From UBA1715 sp045615765 (GTDB lineage Bacteria > Bacteroidota > Bacteroidia > Bacteroidales > UBA1715), in the NCBI GenBank assembly GCA_045615765.1, contig JAZLFM010000027.1, positions 1-64,000 on the forward strand: 64,000 bases of DNA, read 5' to 3'. Both the position numbers and the translations under genes were made by a program. The notes beneath the pieces were generated by a model that saw only the letters and a list, made by a program, of their open reading frames with translations, ran no database searches and was not told the DNA's origin. Of this stretch, positions 1 through 6,897 are shown piece by piece (the first letter of the stretch is position 1; every line of letters begins with the position of its first letter).

Positions 1-306
1 TTGTCAGATAATTGGTCAACACCAGATGGTCTGACTTTTAAGGCCGGTATGTATGGTTTTGGTTCTAACACTTATACCGTAAATGAATGGTCAAAGATGG
101 AAGCGAACGGTGCCGTTTTTCTTCCTGCTGCTGGCTACCGCTACGGTACTGACGTGAATTACGTGGGTTCCTACGGGAGCTACTGGTCGTCTACGGCTTA
201 CGGCAGCCCCTACGCGTACTACCTATACTTCAACAGGGGCAATGCCGACATGAGCAACGACTACCGCTACGACGGTCGATCTGTGCGTCTTGTGCGCAGT
301 TTGTAG
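1..306 (+). CDS. C-terminal part of a FISUMP-like surface protein, probable DGR variable protein (5' truncated)
   Basis: The gene enters from outside the window, so only its last 101 codons are visible; the TTG at position 1 is the window edge, not a supported start. The residues WSTPDGLTF, NEWSKME and the tail YWSST...YYLYF...GRSVRLVRSL match the C-terminal half of the Fibrobacter major paralogous (FISUMP/C-type-lectin-like) domain seen in Bacteroidota surface proteins. Codons 46-91 are strikingly C-ending: 29 of 46 codons are NNC and all 12 tyrosines are TAC, whereas the two tyrosines upstream (18, 25) are TAT. That pattern is expected when AAC codons of a template are changed at adenines by a DGR. 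The last ten codons are plain and would be the constant anchor. No signal peptide is visible because the N-terminus is missing. The family call is good; the DGR role is inferred. Confidence 0.75.
   Translation: MSDNWSTPDGLTFKAGMYGFGSNTYTVNEWSKMEANGAVFLPAAGYRYGTDVNYVGSYGSYWSSTAYGSPYAYYLYFNRGNADMSNDYRYDGRSVRLVRSL
136..303 (+). other. Putative DGR variable region (VR) at the 3' end of the target gene
   Basis: Positions 136-273 hold the codons with the AAC-derived signature (TAC, GAC, AGC, GGC, CGC, CCC, TCC, TTC, AAC). They are interrupted by codons without an adenine-derived look, such as TGG TCG TCT ACG. Positions 274-303 are a GC-richer constant end that could serve as the initiation-of-mutagenic-homing (IMH) site. 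The segment is much richer in G+C than its surroundings. No matching template copy or reverse transcriptase lies in the window, so they would have to be upstream or elsewhere in the genome. Confidence 0.6.
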
Positions 307-325
307 AATTTACCATCCCTAGTAC

Positions 326-343
326 GGGCGTATTCATACGCCC
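326..343 (+). other. Perfect short hairpin just after the VR
   Basis: GGGCGTAT-TC-ATACGCCC forms an 8-bp perfect stem (7 bp if a 4-nt loop is allowed) beginning 20 nt after the stop codon. DGR targets commonly carry a GC-rich hairpin or cruciform a few to some tens of bases downstream of VR that aids retrohoming. There is no T-run directly after it, so it is not a good terminator by itself; a separate terminator follows. Confidence 0.55.
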
Positions 344-353
344 TTTGATATAA

Positions 354-388
354 TCGCAGAATCCATTTCGGGTTCTGCGATTTTTTTA
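354..388 (+). terminator. Rho-independent terminator of the FISUMP/DGR target gene
   Basis: An 11-bp stem (TCGCAGAATCC with CGGGTTCTGCGA, one G-T wobble) around an ATTT loop is followed by seven T. The stem-loop is almost identical to the terminator at 63852-63876 after another surface-protein gene. Confidence 0.85.
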
Positions 389-443
389 TTTATAATTAAT
401 GGATATTATTTCCAAAATATATTGAAATTTAATGGAATATATA

Positions 444-464
444 GGGCAGGGCAGAGCCCTGCCC
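444..464. repeat. GC-rich palindrome (REP-like)
   Basis: GGGCAGGGC-AGA-GCCCTGCCC is a perfect 9-bp stem with a 3-nt loop inside a very AT-rich stretch. It is followed by CGACGGG. A degenerate relative occurs at 6653-6680 beside dnaE. It lies in the gap between the first terminator and the GNAT module and has no T-run, so a dispersed palindromic repeat is more likely than a terminator. Confidence 0.5.
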
Positions 465-489
465 CGACGGGAAAAATATAGTATTTTTT

Positions 490-574
490 ATGGACACTTT
501 ATATTTTTAGAAGATGTGAAAATTTTCGTATTGTAGTACTCTCAATACATCCGATTACGCTTGATAAAATAGGT
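490..574. repeat. Imperfect direct repeat, copy 1 (duplicated DUF58 3' end and flank)
   Basis: This segment parallels 1316-1402. The core at 538-562 is identical over 25 bp to 1366-1390. Upstream, ATGGAC followed by a diverged copy (12 of the first 14 bases match) extends the similarity to about 75-85 bp. Read on the minus strand it still encodes the last residues IKRNRMY plus stop of the DUF58 protein, although no DUF58 gene is attached to it here. Confidence 0.8.
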
Positions 575-579
575 GTTAT

Positions 580-1125
580 TTATTCTGTTTTCATTATGTC
601 GTGATACATGCATCGGGTTTTAAGATATTCGTCTTTCTCTGATAAAAACTTGAACCCGTAATTTTTATAAAAGGAGATAGTCTTTTCGTTGTTGCTGGCA
701 TCGACGGTAATAAATCTACAACCAGAGAACTGTTTGTTCGATAATAAATATTCTTTTATAAAATCTATAAGTGCAGCACCGTATCCTTGCTTTTGGTATA
801 TTGTATTGGTCGCTAAACTTCCTATTTTGATTGCAGGGTAACTTTTTCTTCTTTTGTTGTTCGAAATGTTTCGATTTATCTTATTCCAAATAGTTCTTTC
901 ATCTAACGACATTGAAATTTTATCATTTAAAATCGTGCAAAAAGCAATTGTATGTTTGGAATTTTCTAAAATGTAGGTTGTGCCCATTTTTTCCTTTTGA
1001 TATAGCTTGGCATTGTCAAATAGAAAATTAGTTAAGTCTATTTGGTAGTCTTCGCTTCCGCAATCGAAAGGTTTTATGTTGGTTTTGTCTTTTAGTTTAA
1101 TGAAGGTCTCTTTTAGTTTTTTCAT
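580..1125 (-). CDS. GNAT-family acetyltransferase, probable toxin of a toxin-antitoxin pair
   Basis: This 181-residue protein has a GNAT fold. Motif A is visible as IGSLATN...QKQGYGAALI (acetyl-CoA pyrophosphate loop Q-x-x-G-x-A, about residues 112-118), and the C-terminal part has NNEKTISFYKNYGFKFL, typical of the TacT/AtaT-like group that acetylates aminoacyl-tRNA. Its start codon overlaps the stop of a 52-codon gene upstream (ATGA), a layout usual for toxin-antitoxin operons, and the pair shares a promoter at 1295-1302. It sits between two imperfect direct repeats, which suggests the pair arrived as a unit. The substrate is unknown; a non-toxic small-molecule acetyltransferase cannot be excluded. 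Its codon use is as AT-rich as the surrounding genes. Confidence 0.75.
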   Translation of the reverse strand: MKKLKETFIKLKDKTNIKPFDCGSEDYQIDLTNFLFDNAKLYQKEKMGTTYILENSKHTIAFCTILNDKISMSLDERTIWNKINRNISNNKRRKSYPAIKIGSLATNTIYQKQGYGAALIDFIKEYLLSNKQFSGCRFITVDASNNEKTISFYKNYGFKFLSEKDEYLKTRCMYHDIMKTE

Positions 1126-1280
1126 ATTTTAAATGTTGCGATGCTTTTTAGGTATTCTGCATTTTGCTTCATTGCTTTTATTCTTGAAGCATTTGTTTTA
1201 GGCTTTTTGTAAAGATTCTTTACAAAATTCTCTGCATCTGTACCTTTTAAGATTGGTGTTTCTTTGATAATGTGTGCCAT
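1122..1280 (-). CDS. Small protein upstream of the GNAT gene, candidate antitoxin (52 aa)
   Basis: The gene begins MAHIIKETPILKGTDAENF and ends YLKSIATFKI, giving a 52-residue charged, probably helical protein. Its TGA overlaps the GNAT ATG by four bases, so the two are translationally coupled. A TATTTTTG promoter element lies 15-22 bp upstream of its start. It does not look like a ribbon-helix-helix or Xre repressor. I recall similar short proteins beginning with K-E-T-P beside small toxins and acetyltransferases in other genomes, but I cannot confirm this here. The antitoxin role rests on position, overlap and size only. Confidence 0.6.
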   Translation of the reverse strand: MAHIIKETPILKGTDAENFVKNLYKKPKTNASRIKAMKQNAEYLKSIATFKI

Positions 1281-1294
1281 GGTGTGTTTTTTTA

Positions 1295-1302
1295 CAAAAA
1301 TA
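1295..1302 (-). promoter_or_regulatory. Bacteroidota -7 promoter element for the GNAT pair
   Basis: Minus strand TATTTTTG matches TAnnTTTG and lies just upstream of the 52-codon gene at 1280. Confidence 0.6.
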
Positions 1303-1315
1303 GATTTTTTTGTAA

Positions 1316-1402
1316 ATGGACGCTCTATAATTTAAGAAAATTTTATGTACCGTGAGTGTATAAAAACTCTCAATACATCCGATTACGCTTAATGAAATAA
1401 TT
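1316..1402. repeat. Imperfect direct repeat, copy 2 (native DUF58 3' end and flank)
   Basis: Partner of 490-574. The 25-bp identical core (1366-1390) covers the stop codon and last six codons of the DUF58 gene on the minus strand. The rest is its 3' flank with scattered differences from copy 1. The GNAT pair lies between the two copies. Confidence 0.8.
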
Positions 1403-2299
1403 GGTTAGGATTTGGTTGAATCCCTGGTTTATATCTGCTTTGATATAATCCATATGAAATATATTGCAAGTATTTTGCAGTTGCTCGGTGATGGAGGAGA
1501 TTTTCTTGCTATAAGCTTCTCGAATGGCGTTAGGATTTATTTTGATAATCTCACCGGTTTCCATATCGGTAAGCTCGGTAGGGCGGTTCTCAAAGTCGAA
1601 TAATTCTTCTTTTTGTGGTTCTGTTACATGAAATAGGATAATTTCATTTTTGTTGTACCGAATGTGTTGTAGTGCGTCAAATAGTTCGTTATAATCGCCA
1701 GCTTGAAGAAAATCGCTGAAAATTATTACGAGAGATCGTTTGTGTGTGGTTTCGGCAAGTTGGTTCAATGTTTTTGCCAACGATGTTTTTTGAGAGAATG
1801 AGGTTTGTAATGAACTTTCTTTCAGGCATTTATTCAACTGTGCATATAACATTTGAATATGCGATTCCGACAGTTTTGCAGGCGTGTTAAGTACAATTTC
1901 ATCTTGTATAAACGAAAGTCCAACAGCGTCTTGTTGTTTCTTTAAAAGATGAATGAGCGCAGCCGCGGAATAGAGGGAAAATGCAAGTTTGTTTTGTATC
2001 TTTTCGTTGAATGGAAATAACATCGATGAAGATGTGTCAATTACAATCTGACAGCGAAGATTAGTTTCTTCCTCGTAACATTTCGTGAACAACTTATCCG
2101 TTTTGGCGTAGAGTTTCCAGTCGATGTTTTTGGTTGATTCCCCAGAATTGTAGAGCCTGTGTTCTGCAAATTCTACAGAAAAACCATGAAACGGGCTTCG
2201 GTGAAGTCCGGTTATAAATCCTTCGACAATTTGTCGGGCAATAAACTCGAAATTGTCGAAAGATTGTATTTGTTCTATGTCTTGTAGCTTGATGTCCAA
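1370..2299 (-). CDS. DUF58 domain protein (MoxR-associated, vWA-like)
   Basis: This is a 309-residue protein of the DUF58 family. The family hallmark GESTKNIDWKLYAKTDKLF is near residues 53-71, followed by a vWA-like core with the metal site DTSSS (88-92, the DxSxS pattern). DUF58 proteins usually work with MoxR-type AAA ATPases in chaperone-like or metal-insertion assemblies and are often linked to BatA/BatB-type membrane proteins; no MoxR gene is in this window. It follows trxA by 12 bp in the order dnaE-trxA-DUF58, so it is probably co-transcribed. Its last codons form one copy of the 25-bp repeat that brackets the GNAT pair, so its 3' end has been a recombination or integration point. Exact substrates are unknown. 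Confidence 0.85.
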   Translation of the reverse strand: MDIKLQDIEQIQSFDNFEFIARQIVEGFITGLHRSPFHGFSVEFAEHRLYNSGESTKNIDWKLYAKTDKLFTKCYEEETNLRCQIVIDTSSSMLFPFNEKIQNKLAFSLYSAAALIHLLKKQQDAVGLSFIQDEIVLNTPAKLSESHIQMLYAQLNKCLKESSLQTSFSQKTSLAKTLNQLAETTHKRSLVIIFSDFLQAGDYNELFDALQHIRYNKNEIILFHVTEPQKEELFDFENRPTELTDMETGEIIKINPNAIREAYSKKISSITEQLQNTCNIFHMDYIKADINQGFNQILTNYFIKRNRMY

Positions 2300-2311
2300 C
2301 GAAATAGGAGA

Positions 2312-2626
2312 TTAGCAAAGTTCTTCTATTTTTTCGCGGATTTTAGCTTCAGGAACGCCACCGACAAGTTTGTCGACAACTTCATTGTTCTTAATGAATA
2401 GGATAGTAGGAACGTTGCGGATTTCGAATTTAGCTGCAAGGTCTTCACAACTTTCTACGTCACATTTTGTAATGACTGCTTTACCTTCGTATTCTTGTGA
2501 AAGTTTGTCGATTATAGGTGAGATTCTTTGGCAAGGTCCGCACCATACTGCCCAAAAATCAATGACAACTAATTTGTCTGTTGCTACTGTTTGTTCGTAA
2601 TTTGCATCTGTAATTTGAAGTGCCAT
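2312..2626 (-). CDS. trxA: Thioredoxin
   Basis: A 104-residue cytosolic thioredoxin of normal length without a signal peptide. The active site WCGPC is at residues 28-32, the buried aspartate region DFWAVW precedes it and the cis-proline is at 73 (NVPTILF). It reduces disulfides in proteins such as ribonucleotide reductase, using electrons from thioredoxin reductase. It lies 20 bp after dnaE and 12 bp before the DUF58 gene on the same strand, suggesting one transcript. There is an extra cysteine pair in CDVESCED (residues 55 and 60), outside the active site. Confidence 0.95.
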   Translation of the reverse strand: MALQITDANYEQTVATDKLVVIDFWAVWCGPCQRISPIIDKLSQEYEGKAVITKCDVESCEDLAAKFEIRNVPTILFIKNNEVVDKLVGGVPEAKIREKIEELC

Positions 2627-2646
2627 AATTTGTATGTTTTAATTTA

Positions 2647-5600
2647 TTATTCAAAATGAACTCCGGCGTCAAATTTCTCGAAGTCGGAGATAAAATCTTC
2701 TGCTAAAGTAACAGTGTATTTGCTTGTTTCCATAGTGATAATGTCGTTACCGTTAACGATAGTGACGATAAGTTGAGTGCTCGATTCATCGTATCTCTTT
2801 TCCAACCATCGTTCCATTGTTCTTAGGAAGTCGGCATTTACATTTTCAATATCGACAGTGATTGTGATTTTTTTTATGTTTTTAATCATGTCTGCCACAG
2901 GAACCACATTGGTAAGTGAAAATCTGATTTGTTCCTCTTGTGGCTCGGCAAACGGTTCGCCTTCTTTTGGTTTCGGTTTACTTTTTTTAACATCTCCAAC
3001 AACAAAATAAATTTGTTTGTCGTAAATGTTACGGCTATAATATTTAAAGAGATTTTCTTTTTTCCCTTTGTAATTTCTTGCTTCTGGTGCATCGTCGAAA
3101 CCGGCAAATTCGTATGTGCCAGAATAATCTGTTAGCTTGAACTTTATTGCTCCTGCACCTTTTTTGGTCGTGAATTGCTTTACCTCGCTTGCTATACCGA
3201 TAAAGCGTATTTCTTTACCAACAAGATTTTCGTGTTCTTTTAGTTTCTCGAGGTCGGCTAATTGTAGTTTTCCTACACCTTTGCTAATGAATTTGTATTT
3301 GTCTAGCGGGTGTGAAGAAAGGTAGCTTCCAATTAGTTCGTATTCCTTTTGTAAAAGTGCCAACGGCTCCATGTGTTTTATAACCGTTGGGAGAGGAGGA
3401 AATGAATCTTCTATATCATCGTCGCCAAACAATGAACCCATAGAAGATTCGGTTTTCTTATTTGATGATATAGAGAAGTTTGATAATGTTTCGATGAAAG
3501 GAACACCTTTGCTTGTCATGCTGAAATACATGTCTCTTGGATGGCCAAAACAATCGAATGCCCCGCTGTAGATTAGTAATTCAAGGTTCTTATTGGTTAA
3601 GAATACACGTTTTGCAAGGTCGAATACGCTTGTGTATTCACCATTAGTTTCGCGTTCGTGTATGATAGTCAAAGCTATATTTTCGCCAAATCCTTTGATT
3701 GCTTTTAGACCAAAATGTATGTCGCCTTTTTTATTTACCGAGAAAGACAAATCACTATCGTTAACACTAGGGCATAAAACTTTTATGCCAAGTGAGCGTG
3801 TTTCTTCTAGAAATTTAATCACATCGGCTGGCGTACCCATACTGTTTGTAAGCAATCCGGCCATATATTCGGCAGGATAGTGCGCTTTTAGATAAGCCGT
3901 TTGGTACGATACCCATGCATAGCAGGCAGCATGTGATTTATTGAAAGCGTATGAAGCGAATTTCTTCCATTCGGTCCAAATGTGGTCAAGCGTGTCTTTT
4001 ACTTTTTCTTCTGACCAGCCTGTTTCCTTGCATTGTTTCGGAACTCCTTGTTTGATGAACAAACCGTATAATTCCTCCATCTTTGCTAACTGCTTTTTAC
4101 CCATGGCTTTACGAAGAGTGTCGGATTGACCTCGGGTAAAGTCGGCAATAAGTCTGGATAGAAGCATTACCTGCTCTTGGTAAACGGTGATGCCGTATGT
4201 GTCCTTTAAATATTGGTCCATACATGGCAAGTCGTATGTTATTTCTTCTTTACCTTGCTTTCGGGCGATAAAAGAAGGAATGTTGTCCATTGGCCCCGGA
4301 CGGTACAAGGCATTCATGGCAATAAGGTCGCCGATTACAGTCGGATGTAGTTCCTTTAGGTATTTTTGCATACCAGGAGATTCAAACTGGAATACGCCAA
4401 CAGTGCCGCCTCTACTGTATAATTGATATGTTAGCTCGTCGTCGATAGGGATAGCGTCGATATCAACGTCTATGCCTTTTGAGTGTTTGATGTTTTTAAT
4501 GGCCTCTTTTATGATTGAAAGTGTTTTCAGTCCTAAAAAGTCCATTTTTATCAAGCCGACAGACTCAATAACATGTCCGTCGTATTGAGTTACAAGCACA
4601 CTTTCTTTGGTTTCCTTATCTGTTTGCGTACAAATAGGGGCGAAATTTGTTAAATCGTCTGCTCCAATAATAACGCCACAGGCGTGAATACCGATTTGTC
4701 TGTTTGTGTCCTCCAATTCTTCTGCGTATGTAAGCATGGAACTGATATTGCTGTCGTTTCCATTAAGCAAATCTCTCAGTTCTTTTACATATTTGTAGCA
4801 GTTTTTTAGGTTGACTTTAGGCTTCTTGGCGTTTGGATTATAGTTGTCGCCATCAACAGCTTTCAGTTGATCTTCGTCGAATTCTTTTTCTGGTATATAG
4901 CTTTTAATTTGTGCTACAGTAGAAAGATCGATTTTTTGTACACGGCTAACATCTGCAATAGATGATTTTGAAGCCATTGTACCATAAGTAATGATATGGG
5001 CAACTTTTTCTTTGCCGTATTTCTTCGTAACCCAGTCTAATACTTTTCCACGGCCTTCATCGTCAAAATCCACATCGATATCGGGTAGGGAGATACGGTC
5101 AGGGTTAAGGAAACGTTCAAACAGTAAATCGTATTTGAGCGGGTCTAAGTCGGTGATACGTAAGCAATATGCAACAACAGAACCAGCTGCAGAACCACGG
5201 CCAGGTCCAACCGAAACGCCAAGTTCTTCGCGGGCGCCACGAATATAATCTTGTACAATCAAGAAATAACCTGGGAAGCCCATGGTTTTCATGATGTGTA
5301 ATTCGAAGATTATTCGCTCTTTTTGTTCCTCGGTAAGCACTTCGCCGTAGCGCTTATGTGCACCTTCCCAAGCAAGTTTGGCCAAATAATCAGCTTCGAG
5401 TTTTATACGGTATAGTTTCTCGTAACCACCTAGTTTCTTTATTTTATCTTCAGCCTTTTCTTGACTCAGCACAACTTCGCCTTTTTCGTTGCGTGTGAAT
5501 TCGTCAAAAAGTTCTTGTTCTGTTATTTTTTTCTTGTATTCTTCAACTGTTCCAAATTCTTCTGGAATGTCGAACATAGGCATGATAGGTCCAGAATCGA

Positions 5601-6627
5601 TAGAATAAACTTCAACTTTATCGACGATTTCTTGGGTGTTTTCAAGTGCTTCCGGAATATCACTAAACATTTCGGCCATTTCCTCAGGAGTTTTCAGCCA
5701 TTCTTGTTTTGTGTAGTGCATACGGTTAGGGTCATCGAAGTCTTTACCGGTACTTAAACAAATTAATCTATCGTGTGCTTCGCCGTGTTTTTCTTCTACG
5801 AAATGAACGTCGTTAGTTGCTATTAATTTGATATTGTGTTTTTTAGCAAGTTCAATTAAAACAGCATTTACTTCTTGTTGTCTCTCGAAAGTAGAAGTGT
5901 CGGCATTTGGTTTGTCGGTTTTATGTCTTTGTAATTCAATATAATAGTCTTCGCCAAAAAGATTCTTGAACCAAAGCACGGCTTTTTCTGCAGCTTCTAA
6001 ATCGCCATTCATGATTTTTTGCGGTACTTCACCACCAAGACAGGCAGAGCTACAGATAATTCCTTCGTGATATTTTTCTAAAAGCTCGTGGTCGATTCTG
6101 GCGTTATAGTAATAACCTTCGGTAAAAGCAATAGAACTTAATTTACAAAGGTTTTGGTAACCTTTTTTGTTCTTCGCAAGAAGAATTAAGTGCCATCCAC
6201 GATGTTTTTTATGTCCTTCTAATAGCTCGTCGGCATAACTTTCGTGAGCACAATACGTTTCAATTCCAATGATTGGTTTGAAAGGAATGAATTCTTCTTT
6301 TTTCTTTTGTAAGATAGGTAGTTCTTCCTCAAATTTGGCAAGACGTTCTTGCGCTTGTGCTTTTTCTTCTTCTGATTTTTCGTCGGAAGCGATGATAGCT
6401 TTTTCCTTTGCGATGTTTTCCTCACATTCGGCAACTTTCTTTTTCGGCTTTGAATTAAAACTATTGCTGGAGTCCATTAAGTCTTTGATACCGAACATAT
6501 TTCCGTGGTCGGTTAAAGCCATTGATGTCATGCCGTTTTTCATGCATTTTTCTATCAATGCAGGTACTTTCGACATTCCATCAAGAATGGAATAATGGGA
6601 GTGGACATGTAAGTGCGTAAACTTCAT
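2647..6627 (-). CDS. dnaE: DNA polymerase III alpha subunit
   Basis: The 1326-residue protein is the replicative DNA polymerase of the DnaE1 type. An N-terminal PHP domain (HLHVHSHYS, LTDHGNMFG, GIETY, SSACLGGE, NDVHF) keeps the metal-binding residues, unlike E. coli DnaE, so it may still be an active nuclease or proofreader. Polymerase motifs include GPGRGSAAGS and PDIDVDFDD (catalytic aspartates, about residues 510-560). GIHACGVIIG, YRPGPMDNIP and AFNKSHAACYA follow, then the tandem HhH and an OB fold near the C-terminus. About residues 55-110 form a lysine/glutamate-rich insertion, probably coiled-coil, inside the PHP domain; comparable insertions occur in other Bacteroidales DnaE. It is the first gene of the dnaE-trxA-DUF58 run. 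Confidence 0.97.
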   Translation of the reverse strand: MKFTHLHVHSHYSILDGMSKVPALIEKCMKNGMTSMALTDHGNMFGIKDLMDSSNSFNSKPKKKVAECEENIAKEKAIIASDEKSEEEKAQAQERLAKFEEELPILQKKKEEFIPFKPIIGIETYCAHESYADELLEGHKKHRGWHLILLAKNKKGYQNLCKLSSIAFTEGYYYNARIDHELLEKYHEGIICSSACLGGEVPQKIMNGDLEAAEKAVLWFKNLFGEDYYIELQRHKTDKPNADTSTFERQQEVNAVLIELAKKHNIKLIATNDVHFVEEKHGEAHDRLICLSTGKDFDDPNRMHYTKQEWLKTPEEMAEMFSDIPEALENTQEIVDKVEVYSIDSGPIMPMFDIPEEFGTVEEYKKKITEQELFDEFTRNEKGEVVLSQEKAEDKIKKLGGYEKLYRIKLEADYLAKLAWEGAHKRYGEVLTEEQKERIIFELHIMKTMGFPGYFLIVQDYIRGAREELGVSVGPGRGSAAGSVVAYCLRITDLDPLKYDLLFERFLNPDRISLPDIDVDFDDEGRGKVLDWVTKKYGKEKVAHIITYGTMASKSSIADVSRVQKIDLSTVAQIKSYIPEKEFDEDQLKAVDGDNYNPNAKKPKVNLKNCYKYVKELRDLLNGNDSNISSMLTYAEELEDTNRQIGIHACGVIIGADDLTNFAPICTQTDKETKESVLVTQYDGHVIESVGLIKMDFLGLKTLSIIKEAIKNIKHSKGIDVDIDAIPIDDELTYQLYSRGGTVGVFQFESPGMQKYLKELHPTVIGDLIAMNALYRPGPMDNIPSFIARKQGKEEITYDLPCMDQYLKDTYGITVYQEQVMLLSRLIADFTRGQSDTLRKAMGKKQLAKMEELYGLFIKQGVPKQCKETGWSEEKVKDTLDHIWTEWKKFASYAFNKSHAACYAWVSYQTAYLKAHYPAEYMAGLLTNSMGTPADVIKFLEETRSLGIKVLCPSVNDSDLSFSVNKKGDIHFGLKAIKGFGENIALTIIHERETNGEYTSVFDLAKRVFLTNKNLELLIYSGAFDCFGHPRDMYFSMTSKGVPFIETLSNFSISSNKKTESSMGSLFGDDDIEDSFPPLPTVIKHMEPLALLQKEYELIGSYLSSHPLDKYKFISKGVGKLQLADLEKLKEHENLVGKEIRFIGIASEVKQFTTKKGAGAIKFKLTDYSGTYEFAGFDDAPEARNYKGKKENLFKYYSRNIYDKQIYFVVGDVKKSKPKPKEGEPFAEPQEEQIRFSLTNVVPVADMIKNIKKITITVDIENVNADFLRTMERWLEKRYDESSTQLIVTIVNGNDIITMETSKYTVTLAEDFISDFEKFDAGVHFE

Positions 6628-6652
6628 CTTTTTGTTTGTTTTTCCTGTAGAT

Positions 6653-6680
6653 GGGGCAGGTTAGAAACATGCCCGTACGG
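6653..6680. repeat. Degenerate GC palindrome related to 444-464
   Basis: GGGGCAGG...ATGCCCGTACGG forms a weak stem and resembles the GGGCAGG...CTGCCCC-ACGG pattern of the element at 444-471. It lies in the 270-bp gap upstream of dnaE. The rest of that gap (6681-6874) is AT-rich with no gene that I can see. Confidence 0.35.
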
Positions 6681-6874
6681 TTTTAGTTCATCGTTAGCAA
6701 AGTAAATGAAAAAACTCCATTGAAAAATGCTATGTTGATAAACAGTGAAAACAATTTTCGCGAATAAATTTTTAACAAAAAAAACGAGTGGGTGTGTAAA
6801 AAATGCACACAACAACAATTTGTTTTTAGTTTTTTTTTGTTTGAGAAAATAATAGGCAGGTTCGTTATATTTTA

Positions 6875-6882
6875 TACCTTTG
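6875..6882 (+). promoter_or_regulatory. -7 promoter element TACCTTTG
   Basis: Matches TAnnTTTG and lies 16-23 bp upstream of the ATG at 6898. It overlaps a possible TTG start at 6880, which argues that 6898 is the real start. Confidence 0.6.
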
Positions 6883-6897
6883 TATAGTTTTACAAAA

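Noticed and set aside
6880..6897. TTG start at 6880 for the small outer-membrane protein
   Set aside because: It lies in the -7 promoter element; ATG 6898 directly precedes a normal signal peptide.
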